Part shown: in pieces, positions 26,191 through 34,248 of the stretch
Numbering within the stretch: position 1 is the first letter of the stretch
How the letters are laid out: the number at the start of each line of letters is the position of its first letter
The notes under the pieces: generated by a model
Databases searched by the model: none
Seen by the model: only the letters and a program-made list of their open reading frames with translations
What the model was told of the DNA's origin: nothing
Source: an uncultured Rhodobiaceae bacterium
GTDB taxonomy: Bacteria; Pseudomonadota; Alphaproteobacteria; Rhizobiales; TMED25
DNA: 64,000 nucleotides
Assembly: GCA_913045225.1 (NCBI GenBank)
Contig: CAJWPC010000003.1
Span: 156,705 to 220,704, forward strand
Reading direction: 5' to 3'
Program-made: the position numbers and the translations under genes

Positions 26191-27543
26191 ATGAATATTC
26201 AGATGCCACAACTAGGTGAGACAGTGACCGAGGGAACTATTTCCAAATGGCATAAAAAGGTAGGGGAAACTGTTAAATCTGGTGAAATTTTATTTGAGAT
26301 TGAGACAGATAAAACCTCAATGGAAATACCCGCAACAGCAGATGGCAAATTATCACAAATTCTTGTTGCAGAAGGAAATACATCATCCGTTGGATCGATT
26401 GTTGCAATAGTTGCTATGGATGGAGAAGATGTTAATGATGTTGCTCAGCGTGAGGCTGAAGTCAATGAAAAAAAAGAAGTGACTCATGATGAAGCTACTC
26501 AGACCGAGACTCAATCACAAAAGGGAACGGCTGAGGAAATAAAAAATTATGATGATACAAAAATAGATTTGGATGCTCCCGATTGGTTCTCGGTTCTAAC
26601 CGAAGTGCTCACACCTGACCAAAATTACAATTCAATTAAAATACCAAATAGTGAAATAAAGCTAACCCCATTAGCAAAAAGGATTGCAAGCAATGCGAGT
26701 ATAAATCTAGATCAATTGTTGGATTACTGTAAATCAAACAATATAAAAAAAGTTAATAGAAAGTTTCTAGAGAATTTTATAACGTCCCAATCACAGATAT
26801 CATCAAGCACCAACACGCAAGCAATTGATGAAACCATTTACAACAAGTCAGTAGCACTTAATAGAATTCGCAGAACAACCGCGCAAAGATTATCACAAAG
26901 TTGGTCTGTGGTACCTCAGGCATTCCAAGCTGTTGAGGTTAATTATAGTAATCTAGACTTCGTAAGGTCCGAAATGAAAGAGAAGAGCTTAGATAAAGCA
27001 TTCAAGATTTCTTATTTATCATTCGTCGCAAGAGCAATTGCGATTGCAAGAGATAGTTACCCTCTCATTAATAGCACTTTTAATGAAAAAGAGATTGTTG
27101 TGGCTGAGTCTCTAAACCTATCAATTGCCGTTGACTTAAAATTTGATGGATTAATTGTGCCAGTAATAAAAGGTGCTGAAAATTACAAACTTACAGATCT
27201 AAATGATAAAATAAATGATCTAGTCCAAAGGGCACAAAATAATGATCTGGATCAGGATGAACACTATGGCGGCACTTACACAATATCGAATAATGGAAGC
27301 ATGGGGACATATATCACAGCTCCGATCGTTAATCCTCCTCAGGTTGCTATCATGTCTTTCGATGGTATTATTAAAAAACCTGTTATTATTGAAGATGAAA
27401 ATGGAGATAAGATAGGAATAAGGAAGATGGGTGTTTTGGGCCAAAGTTTTGATCATCGAGCGTTTGATGGGGCTTATGCTGCAAGTTTTTTGAAAGAGGT
27501 TAAGACAATAATTGAAGATTATAATTGGCAAAGTGAAATTTAA
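26191..27543 (+). CDS. 2-oxoacid dehydrogenase E2 (dihydrolipoamide acyltransferase)
   Basis: 450 aa with one N-terminal lipoyl domain (lipoyl-lysine K41 in EIETDKTSMEI), an acidic linker, a peripheral subunit-binding domain (TPLAKRIASNASINLDQL) and a C-terminal catalytic core ending with QSFDHRAFDG, the DHRxxDG acyltransferase motif, near residue 422. A GTG at 26182 is in frame, but the AGGTG around it better serves as ribosome site for the ATG at 26191. No lipoamide dehydrogenase (E3) follows, so the complex must share one encoded elsewhere. Confidence 0.9.
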   Translation: MNIQMPQLGETVTEGTISKWHKKVGETVKSGEILFEIETDKTSMEIPATADGKLSQILVAEGNTSSVGSIVAIVAMDGEDVNDVAQREAEVNEKKEVTHDEATQTETQSQKGTAEEIKNYDDTKIDLDAPDWFSVLTEVLTPDQNYNSIKIPNSEIKLTPLAKRIASNASINLDQLLDYCKSNNIKKVNRKFLENFITSQSQISSSTNTQAIDETIYNKSVALNRIRRTTAQRLSQSWSVVPQAFQAVEVNYSNLDFVRSEMKEKSLDKAFKISYLSFVARAIAIARDSYPLINSTFNEKEIVVAESLNLSIAVDLKFDGLIVPVIKGAENYKLTDLNDKINDLVQRAQNNDLDQDEHYGGTYTISNNGSMGTYITAPIVNPPQVAIMSFDGIIKKPVIIEDENGDKIGIRKMGVLGQSFDHRAFDGAYAASFLKEVKTIIEDYNWQSEI

Positions 27544-27558
27544 ATAAGGAGAAAAATT

Positions 27559-28509
27559 ATGAGCCACAAAATAGGATGGGTAGGAACAGGAAGAATGGGA
27601 TACCCGATGGCAGGGCGTCTTGCAAAGGATGGACAAAATATAAGTGTGTGGAACAGAACAAAGGCAAAAGCAGATCCGCTATCAGAATATGGAGCAACTG
27701 TTGTCGAAAATATGGATGAGCTACATGATGTTGAGGTTTTATTCACTATGGTCTCAACAGGTAAGGATCTAAAGGAAGTATATTTTGGTGATAATGGTGT
27801 TCTGTCGAAGGGTACAGGGGGGTCTCAGATATTTGTTGATTGCTCCTCGATTTCATCCGAGGACTCTGATGAAATAAGGGATAGGCTAACCGAAAAAGGC
27901 ATCGCATATATATCTTGTCCTGTTAGCGGTAACGGTAAAGCGGTTAAAGCCGGTGTCCTATCAATTGTCGCATCCGGGCCTGAAGATGTTTTCAATACAA
28001 TTAAACCATATCTTGAAACAATAGCCCCACGGGGCGTTGCTTATGTTGGTGAAGGCGATCTAGCTCGTTTCTGTAAAATAGCTCATAATGTAATGTTAGG
28101 AGTTGTAATACAGAATCTTGCTGAAATTACCATACTTGCACAAAAAGCTGGTGTCCCGAGACATGCTTTTTTAAATTTTATGAATAACTCAGTTATGGGC
28201 TCTATATTTACAAAATACAAATCAAATGCATTCACAAATCTTGATTGGACAACAACATTTACAACTCCATTGTTACTGAAAGATCTTGATCTTGGATTAC
28301 AATCTGGAAAAGAATTGGGTGTTCCAATGCCAGTTACCGCTGCGACAAGACAAGCCGTTCAGCAGCATTCAGGTAGGATCGAACGAATGGCAAAAGAAAA
28401 TTTGGAAAAGGACTTCGGGATGTTATTGGAAAGTGTTGCAGATGGCGCAGGTATAACACTTCAGCCTGAGAATGTTCCAATCCCAACAGGCCTGGAAACC
28501 GAAGAATAA
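27559..28509 (+). CDS. 3-hydroxyisobutyrate dehydrogenase-like (beta-hydroxyacid) dehydrogenase
   Basis: 316 aa. The N-terminal Rossmann domain carries GWVGTGRMGYPMAGRL with the GxGxMG signature, then FVDCSSIS and CPVSGNGKAVKAG (substrate loop, DAPVSGG in relatives). The catalytic lysine is in ARFCKIAHNVMLG. Relatives oxidise 3-hydroxyisobutyrate, D-glycerate/tartronate semialdehyde or gamma-hydroxybutyrate. AAGGAG precedes the ATG, 16 bases after E2. It closes the catabolic block before the initiator tRNA. Confidence 0.88.
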   Translation: MSHKIGWVGTGRMGYPMAGRLAKDGQNISVWNRTKAKADPLSEYGATVVENMDELHDVEVLFTMVSTGKDLKEVYFGDNGVLSKGTGGSQIFVDCSSISSEDSDEIRDRLTEKGIAYISCPVSGNGKAVKAGVLSIVASGPEDVFNTIKPYLETIAPRGVAYVGEGDLARFCKIAHNVMLGVVIQNLAEITILAQKAGVPRHAFLNFMNNSVMGSIFTKYKSNAFTNLDWTTTFTTPLLLKDLDLGLQSGKELGVPMPVTAATRQAVQQHSGRIERMAKENLEKDFGMLLESVADGAGITLQPENVPIPTGLETEE

Positions 28510-28523
28510 GTTTTTTTTGTTTC

Positions 28524-28552
28524 TTGACCTTTAACACAAGATGGTGTTAGCT
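28524..28552 (+). promoter_or_regulatory. Possible promoter of tRNA-fMet
   Basis: CTTGACC supplies a good alphaproteobacterial -35 (TTGACC, 28524-28529); 17 bases on is TTAGCT (28547-28552), a poor -10. The same CTTG(A/T)CCTTTAA leader recurs upstream of the partial tRNA copy at 30018-30029. Confidence 0.35.
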
Positions 28553-28567
28553 AGGGGATTATCTTAT

Positions 28568-28645
<78 letters not shown>

Positions 28646-28797
28646 AAATAATATATATCAATAGTTTAATGGACCTCCAAGCTTTTTATCTTGCGAGGGC
28701 TTTCTGTGTTTGGCTCTAAAGTTGGTGGCTATACATCGTTAGGCTTTCGTGATTGGTATAAGCCTGCGCAAATGTGCCAAACCTCTGAATAATACGC

Positions 28798-29928
28798 TTA
28801 TTTAAAAACTTCGCCAACAACACTTTCCAAGTCACCAAATAGGTTTCCCGCGTTGTAAGCTTCATCAACGGAAAAAATAGTTAATACTTTGTTTTTGCTT
28901 TGGCTAAGGATATTGAAGAATCCACCGTGACCAGTCATTGTTATCATTTTTTCACCGTTAATCTCATAGACCCAAAATTGATAACCATAGCCAACATTTT
29001 TGCGACTTGTGGGTATGGCACTATTTGTGCCGTTTTCAAAAAATTTGCCCAGACAGGTATTTTTTCTGATTTCGTCTAAAATAAATTGGCCAAAGTTTGA
29101 CCAATCGGGCCCCTTCATTACGAGGCGTGCTTGTGAGACGGTGTAACCCTTTTTGTCAGAGACCCAATGGATCTGACCATTTTCGGAAAATTTCTTGTAA
29201 ACATTCTGGTAAAATATTTCGCTTGCTGGCTTCCCTGTTATATCAGTTATCAATACTGATAAAGCAAAGGGGTCTGCGGAATGGTAATTGTGTTTTGTTC
29301 CCTGCATCCTGTGCTTTTTGTCGAACAACTTTAAAGCGAGAAGGATATCAGCCTTACCTGAGTAATCTCCTAGCCCCATAGCGATCTGGTTCGCTTTTTT
29401 ATTATTTTTGCCATTTAGAGGTGTGACCCCGCTATTCATTTGTAAGACATTTTTAATTGTAACTTTTGAATATGGGGTTTTTTCGAGAAACTTCGAATAT
29501 GAACCCATTTCATCATCTAGAGATTTGATGCTTCCATTGCACTGAAGGCTTCCAACTGCAGCTGCTAGAGCGGTCTTCGACATCGACATTCCATGAAGCA
29601 GAGTATTCTCATCGATCCCATATCCTTTATGGAATCTTTTAAATACGATTTCATCATTCTCTCTAAGCAGCGCCGCGAGATTGAATCTATCGTGAAATAT
29701 ATGATTATATTTTTGGTCATCTACATGTGGGAGACTATGTGTGACCTCATGGCCGTAAGAATGTATGTCAATATTAGAGGTACCCATTTGCTTAGTCTCG
29801 TGCGCTGAAAAATATCGTTGTATTTGCTTCTCAAACATTATTTGTGGGCCATGATTAGCCAAAACTGCTTGGCTAATAGAAAGAAAGAGCAACGTGGAAG
29901 TAAGGCCAAAAATTTTTTTTCTAAGCAT
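28798..29928 (-). CDS. Serine hydrolase of the beta-lactamase/penicillin-binding fold
   Basis: 376 aa, exported: the start at 29928 gives a signal peptide (MLRKKIFGLTSTLLFLSISQ, cut near AVLAN) and has AGGGAC 8 bases upstream, so the longer in-frame start at 29979 is less likely. The acyl-serine motif SxxK is S115-M-S-K118 (HGMSMSKTA), the YxS-type motif is in KHNYHSADP, and a late TGHGGFF fits the third motif (HTG-like) of class C/EstB proteins. It could be an esterase, D-aminopeptidase or 6-aminohexanoate-dimer-hydrolase type enzyme. It lies alone between the initiator tRNA and its partial copy, on the opposite strand, which suggests an inserted segment. Confidence 0.83.
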   Translation of the reverse strand: MLRKKIFGLTSTLLFLSISQAVLANHGPQIMFEKQIQRYFSAHETKQMGTSNIDIHSYGHEVTHSLPHVDDQKYNHIFHDRFNLAALLRENDEIVFKRFHKGYGIDENTLLHGMSMSKTALAAAVGSLQCNGSIKSLDDEMGSYSKFLEKTPYSKVTIKNVLQMNSGVTPLNGKNNKKANQIAMGLGDYSGKADILLALKLFDKKHRMQGTKHNYHSADPFALSVLITDITGKPASEIFYQNVYKKFSENGQIHWVSDKKGYTVSQARLVMKGPDWSNFGQFILDEIRKNTCLGKFFENGTNSAIPTSRKNVGYGYQFWVYEINGEKMITMTGHGGFFNILSQSKNKVLTIFSVDEAYNAGNLFGDLESVVGEVFK

Positions 29929-30017
29929 TAATAATGTCCCTAAAAATAAGTTTGAAATTAATGTATTTAAATGTAGCACAAATATATGGCAATAAACTTA
30001 CAAAAACCGTAATTTCC

Positions 30018-30107
30018 CTTGTCCTTTAAAGCATGGCAATACATTGGCAACAGGCCGTCAGGCTGATAACCTGAAGGTCGTAGGTTCAAATCCTACCCTC
30101 GCAACCA
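30018..30107 (+). pseudogene. 3'-half copy of the initiator tRNA, with leader relic
   Basis: 30057-30107 matches the last 51 bases of the tRNA-fMet at 28594-28644 at 47 of 51 positions, including the encoded CCA. The changes are C to G in the anticodon (CAT to GAT), a paired C-to-T/G-to-A change that keeps the T stem intact, and a C to T in the acceptor strand. The 5' acceptor strand and D arm are missing. A leader resembling that of tRNA-fMet (CTTGTCCTTTAA, 30018-30029) is also present but 32 bases too close. It cannot fold as a full tRNA. Confidence 0.8.
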
Positions 30108-30173
30108 ATTTTCTTTTTATAAAAACACTAAACTGCAGTATAATTTTTAATTCATACTTTATACAGGTGTTGA

Positions 30174-31373
30174 ATGCTATCTGTTTTATCCGAAAAAAGT
30201 TTTAGAAATCTTTTTTTTGCACAAAATTTCTCTTTATTGGGCAGCGGTCTCGCAACTATTGCAATCAGTCTATTGGCGTTTGATTTGACGGGTCAAAATG
30301 CCGCGCTTATTCTTTCGGGTCTATTTACAATAAAAATGCTCGTCTATGTCATTTTTTCACCTTTCGCAGGTGCAATAGCAGATAAATTTGACACAAAAAA
30401 ATATTTAATAATTCAGGACGTAATTCGTGCAATTGCTGCGTTTGGTTTAATATTTGTCAGCGAAATTTGGCATTTATACATTATAATTGTACTTATTTAT
30501 CTCTCGACTGCAGCTTTTACCCCGATATATCAGTCAGCAATTCCAAAAATATTTAAAGATGAGACCGATTACACAAAAGCTCTATCACTTTTTAGGATAG
30601 CTCAAGATATGGAAAATATCCTAAGCTATGCACTTGCCACATTATTATTACTTTTTCTTAATTATAATTTATTATTTGTGGGAACTTTTATTGGTTATTT
30701 TGTCTCTGCGTTATTGATATCTGGGATTATATTCCCATTCTTATCTAAAACATCAGGTGAAAAAGAAAATAATTTCAGTACTAATCTCACTCTGGGTATT
30801 AAAAGATACTTGAGCATATCAGAGTTGAGGGGATTGATGTTTCTAAATTTGGCTGTTTCTGCAGGCGGATCAATGATACTCGTTAATACAATCATTTTAG
30901 TAAGGTTATCTTTAGAATTATCAGAAATTGCTTTCTCCATTACGATGCTATTATTTGGGGCTGGTTGCATATTTGCAGCCATAATAATTCCACATCTTTC
31001 CAAGGAGATGACAGCAAGTCGTATAATGCTAGCAGGTTCTAATCTCTTATCTATAATATTTGTGGCTCTTGCCTTTTGGCTGATACTATTTGATTTTATT
31101 TGGTTTGTACTGTTATTGGCATGGTTTATTTCAGGTTTTGGTTATACACTTTTGCTTACTCCGATGGGACGAGTGATCCGGATGGTATCCTCGGTGGATG
31201 AGTTTTCGCAGGTTTATTCAGCGCAATTCTCTTTGAGTCACTTATGTTGGTTATTTATGTACCCTCTCTCAGGGTATTTAATGACCATATCAGGTGGACC
31301 TTTCACACTTCTTACACTAGCCTTGCTAATGGTATGCTCAAATATAATTGCTGCATGGCATTTTAGACGTTGA
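30174..31373 (+). CDS. MFS transporter (EntS-like/MFS_3 type)
   Basis: 399 aa with about 12 hydrophobic segments. The N-terminal SFRNLFFAQNFSLLGSGLAT and the loop 2-3 motif GAIADKFDTKKYLI resemble the MFS_3/EntS group of exporters and uncharacterised permeases. It probably sits in the inner membrane as a drug or metabolite exporter; the substrate cannot be read. It begins 66 bases after the partial tRNA and ends just before the cobalamin riboswitch, so it may be unrelated to the cobalt genes. Confidence 0.83.
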   Translation: MLSVLSEKSFRNLFFAQNFSLLGSGLATIAISLLAFDLTGQNAALILSGLFTIKMLVYVIFSPFAGAIADKFDTKKYLIIQDVIRAIAAFGLIFVSEIWHLYIIIVLIYLSTAAFTPIYQSAIPKIFKDETDYTKALSLFRIAQDMENILSYALATLLLLFLNYNLLFVGTFIGYFVSALLISGIIFPFLSKTSGEKENNFSTNLTLGIKRYLSISELRGLMFLNLAVSAGGSMILVNTIILVRLSLELSEIAFSITMLLFGAGCIFAAIIIPHLSKEMTASRIMLAGSNLLSIIFVALAFWLILFDFIWFVLLLAWFISGFGYTLLLTPMGRVIRMVSSVDEFSQVYSAQFSLSHLCWLFMYPLSGYLMTISGGPFTLLTLALLMVCSNIIAAWHFRR

Positions 31374-31414
31374 AAATATGATGAAATATTTTTGATAATC
31401 CCTGAAATTACTAA

Positions 31415-31443
31415 TTGACAGTTGGGTATTTTCATCATCTACT
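31415..31443 (+). promoter_or_regulatory. Promoter of the cobalamin-riboswitch operon
   Basis: A perfect TTGACA (31415-31420), a 17-base spacer and TCTACT (31438-31443). The predicted start of transcription, around 31450, coincides with the 5' strand of riboswitch helix P1 at 31451. Confidence 0.6.
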
Positions 31444-31450
31444 ATTTGTT

Positions 31451-31537
31451 ATGGATTTAGGGAACACGGTGCAAGACCGAGGCTGCCCCCGCAACTGTAA
31501 TTAATATGTATATATTGTAAGCCAGATACCGATCCAT
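31451..31537 (+). promoter_or_regulatory. Cobalamin (adenosylcobalamin-type) riboswitch aptamer
   Basis: The conserved B12 core is clear: GGTGCAAGACC, then GGCTGCCCCCGCAACTGTAA (31481-31500), then AGCCAGATACC (31520-31530). The outer helix P1 forms from ATGGAT (31451-31456) and ATCCAT (31532-31537). The middle part is short (about 20 bases between the B12 box and GCCAGATACC), so this is a compact aptamer. The following ribosome site GGAGGG at 31555-31560 is a likely target for occlusion, meaning translational control of cbtB; this last point is inference. Confidence 0.92.
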
Positions 31538-31564
31538 TTTATTAAATTATTCACGGAGGGTGAT

Positions 31565-31747
31565 ATGTACTCAAAATTATATCAACTAATTACGTTTCGC
31601 GACCTGCAAACGTCTACAATCTTAAAGTCTTTATTTGTAATTGCATTTGGCTTTTCCATGATAATGCTTTTCGGTTTTGCATCCCCAGAGCTAATTCACG
31701 ATGCAGCTCACGATGTAAGGCACATTATGACTTTTCCATGCCATTAG
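31565..31747 (+). CDS. cbtB: Cobalt transporter subunit CbtB
   Basis: A 60-aa single-span membrane protein ending AAHDVRHIMTFPCH, the histidine-rich C-terminus typical of CbtB (HDxRHxxxFPCH). It partners CbtA in B12-regulated cobalt uptake. GGAGGG precedes the ATG, and a cobalamin riboswitch precedes that, so expression should fall when B12 is plentiful. cbtA follows after 18 bases. Confidence 0.9.
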   Translation: MYSKLYQLITFRDLQTSTILKSLFVIAFGFSMIMLFGFASPELIHDAAHDVRHIMTFPCH

Positions 31748-31765
31748 AAAATATTAGGTGATTAA

Positions 31766-32413
31766 GTGATTAAATATCTATATCCCGCACTTGTTGCAGG
31801 TCTAATAACAGGTTTTGTTGTTACATTATTTAACTTACTTTTTGTTCAACCATTGATCGTTGAAGCGGAGTTATTCGAACTGCATTCTGCAGGGGTAGCT
31901 CACGAGCATTTCCACGATGGGGGTGAGGATAGCTCTCTTATAAATGAGAGAAATTTTCTGACACTACTCGTAAATATTGCAATGTCTGTTGCATTTTCGT
32001 TAATCGTAATAGGTTTTTATTATATTAGAGGTGGCACCAATGACGCCAGAAACCTGTTAAAAATAACCTTCACCGGCTTTTTCATCTTTTTTTTGTTGCC
32101 GAAGATTCTAATATTACCTCAACTTCCCGGACAAAGCCTTGGGAATACAACATACGTTCAAATGCTATGGGTCTTCACAACACTGGCATCAATAGCAATT
32201 TTAGCAATCGCTGATAAATTAAATTATTTTTCTGTGAAGCTCTTATTACTATTAACTCTTAGTGTGATATCGATATTTATCTTACTAAATATAGACTTAG
32301 TTTTATATAAAACAGACGCGTTGCATTCTACCTTTATATACTATACCTTTATATCAAATTTAATTTTGTGGACCTTGCTGTATCTAAATTTAAATTATTT
32401 CATCAAGGATTAA
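31766..32413 (+). CDS. cbtA: Cobalt transporter subunit CbtA
   Basis: A 215-aa membrane protein with about five hydrophobic helices. The N-terminal helix (LVAGLITGFVVTLFNLLFVQ) is followed by a periplasmic-type loop rich in histidine (HSAGVAHEHFHDGG), a plausible Co2+ collector. GTG is used as the start, with AGGTG 5 bases upstream. Together with CbtB and the riboswitch this is a standard B12-linked cobalt importer. Confidence 0.9.
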   Translation: MIKYLYPALVAGLITGFVVTLFNLLFVQPLIVEAELFELHSAGVAHEHFHDGGEDSSLINERNFLTLLVNIAMSVAFSLIVIGFYYIRGGTNDARNLLKITFTGFFIFFLLPKILILPQLPGQSLGNTTYVQMLWVFTTLASIAILAIADKLNYFSVKLLLLLTLSVISIFILLNIDLVLYKTDALHSTFIYYTFISNLILWTLLYLNLNYFIKD

Positions 32414-32437
32414 TATTTTTACATTAAATGGTTCTTG

Positions 32438-33202
32438 ATGTTTGAGTTATTCACCGACAATTATATACTTTACATTATTTTTCTTATAATCTTTTTGATT
32501 TCGGGTTTTGTAAAAGGGGTAACAGGTATTGGCCTACCACTTACCTCTATTGCTCTTTTAACATTTTTTATAAATCCACTCCAAGCAATTGGTTTAAATA
32601 TGATTCCAGTTATTGTCGCAAATTTCCAGCAATATATTTCTGCAGAAAGCCCAATGAATACTGCGAAAAAATATAAAGTTTTTGCAATTACAATGCTTGT
32701 ATTTATTTTTATTACATCATTTCAAGCAGTAATTCTAGGTGATGAAATTTTAAAACTACTAATAGGTATATTGGTCGTAATTTTTGCTTTAGATAATCTG
32801 TTCAGAGGGGCTTGGTCATTTGATATAAAGAATGATCGATTGTGGCAACTTGGAATGGGCTCGATCGCAGGCATAATTGGTGGTTTGACTTCAATTTGGG
32901 GTGTGCCAATAATAATCTATCTGATATTGAGGAAGGCATCACCACAAGAATTTGTCGACACAACAGGATTCTTATTTTTGATTGCCGTTATTCCGGCAAC
33001 AATTGGGTATTATTATACAGGTGTATTTTTGTTAGAGATGGTTCCAATAGCAATATTTTGTGCAGTGTTTGCGGTTATCGGAATGAGATTAGGTAGATAT
33101 GTACGTCTTAAAATTAATGCAGAGACCTTCAAAAAGGTACTTCTATGCCTTTTCTTTATAATAGGCGTGCGGCTAATCAGTTCATTTTTTGGTGTAATGT
33201 AA
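32438..33202 (+). CDS. TauE/SafE family permease
   Basis: 254 aa, about eight hydrophobic segments in two repeats: SGFVKGVTGIGLPLTSIALL near the N-terminus and LGMGSIAGIIGGLTSIWGVP in the middle are the paired TauE/SafE signature loops. The family exports sulfite, sulfoacetate or other small organic anions. An in-frame TTG precedes the ATG at 32438; ATG is chosen. Only 24 bases separate it from cbtA, so it is probably on the riboswitch transcript, raising the possibility of a cobalt-linked role, but this is inference. Confidence 0.85.
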   Translation: MFELFTDNYILYIIFLIIFLISGFVKGVTGIGLPLTSIALLTFFINPLQAIGLNMIPVIVANFQQYISAESPMNTAKKYKVFAITMLVFIFITSFQAVILGDEILKLLIGILVVIFALDNLFRGAWSFDIKNDRLWQLGMGSIAGIIGGLTSIWGVPIIIYLILRKASPQEFVDTTGFLFLIAVIPATIGYYYTGVFLLEMVPIAIFCAVFAVIGMRLGRYVRLKINAETFKKVLLCLFFIIGVRLISSFFGVM

Positions 33203-33212
33203 ATATTTGATA

Positions 33213-33494
33213 ATGATAATAACAATTGACGATTATATCTCTTGGCGAAAATCTACTAAATGCATAAACCTAAAATATATTGCAGGTGATACTGCCGTAT
33301 TATCAATCTCCAAGAATGGGGTTGATGCCCAGGCAATGTATATCAATTCAATATTGACAGAATATTCAATTGAACCTGGCTGTTGGTTTACAGTCGAAAC
33401 ATTAGGCTATAAAACTGAGATTGAAGAAAATATTAATTCAGGGAGTGTAACAATAGCACCTGAAAATTGGAGACCAACACCGCTTCAAAACTAG
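33213..33494 (+). CDS. Hypothetical protein, small, soluble
   Basis: 93 aa with no recognised domain and no signal peptide (begins MIITIDDYISWRKSTKC, ends APENWRPTPLQN). An in-frame TTG at 33207 would add two residues. It begins about 10 bases after the TauE-like gene and is likely co-transcribed with it. Codon use resembles its neighbours, so it is probably real. Function unknown. Confidence 0.6.
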   Translation: MIITIDDYISWRKSTKCINLKYIAGDTAVLSISKNGVDAQAMYINSILTEYSIEPGCWFTVETLGYKTEIEENINSGSVTIAPENWRPTPLQN

Positions 33495-33500
33495 GATACT

Positions 33501-33995
33501 CTACTTCTTGAGTTCGTATTCAAAATTTTGGGTATCAGAATTTATGCTGATTAGTTTTGCTCCATTTCGAATATGGTAGTGAGTTGCCATGGGCGTCAAT
33601 GGAGAAAGGGTTACGACTTGCTTGATATTTTCCATATTTTTTATGATATGCTCTAATAATTTTCGCATTATTTCTTTCCCCGCACCTCTTTTCCGAGACC
33701 ATACGGTATAGGCTATTAGGATACTAGAGTTTTGCTCAAGATGAGAATTCTTACTCATTAATTCTAATTCTTTTTCAGTATGAGGGATTTCATCGGTAAA
33801 AGCTATGCACACAATGCCTTCTATATTATTATCATATTCTAATCCATAGATTTGCCTACCATAGCTAGTTCTAAAATCTAAGTTTAAGTGAGGGCGAACC
33901 GGATCTTCAGTAACATCAATTTCTTCGAGAAGAACTAATTCTGATCCCTTAACCCACTTAAAAAAATTATCAACCTTATTTTTAAATGCTTTCAT
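33501..33995 (-). CDS. GNAT-like acetyltransferase
   Basis: 164 aa. A central LIAYTVWSRKRGAGKEIMRK resembles the acetyl-CoA pyrophosphate loop (R/Q-x-x-G-x-G/A) of GNAT enzymes, followed by a helix and VVTLSPLTPMATHYHIRNGA, the typical late strand with a Tyr/His near CoA. N-terminal residues 1-60 are not diagnostic. The substrate is unknown. It lies between a convergent hypothetical gene and tRNA-Arg(ACG), only 15 bases from the latter. Confidence 0.65.
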   Translation of the reverse strand: MKAFKNKVDNFFKWVKGSELVLLEEIDVTEDPVRPHLNLDFRTSYGRQIYGLEYDNNIEGIVCIAFTDEIPHTEKELELMSKNSHLEQNSSILIAYTVWSRKRGAGKEIMRKLLEHIIKNMENIKQVVTLSPLTPMATHYHIRNGAKLISINSDTQNFEYELKK

Positions 33996-34010
33996 TTTAT
34001 TCCTGTTTTA

Positions 34011-34087
34011 TGGCGCGCCGGGGAGGATTCGAACCCCCGACCCCCTGATTCGTAGTCAGATACTCTATCCAGCTGAGCTACCGGCGC
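34011..34087 (-). tRNA. tRNA-Arg (anticodon ACG)
   Basis: A 77-base cloverleaf on the minus strand with a perfect 7-bp acceptor GCGCCGG/CCGGCGC, anticodon stem-loop CTGA-CTACGAA-TCAG giving ACG (read as ICG after deamination), T arm GGGGG-TTCGAAT-CCTCC, and encoded CCA. Confidence 0.96.
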
Positions 34088-34248
34088 AATTCTAAGTACG
34101 TTATACATATATACCCTTTATTTTAATATCACAAGACATCTGATTTGCAATTTGAGTTAGTTGAGCCTGTAAAATTTTAGTACCAAATTCAATAAATATT
34201 CTATAATTTATGGATAGATATATTAATTATTTGATGAATGAGAAGTGC

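Noticed and set aside
30057-30107. A tRNA-Ile (GAT) gene
   Set aside because: The anticodon loop reads GAT, but the 5' acceptor strand and D arm are absent and the rest matches tRNA-fMet, so it is a partial copy.
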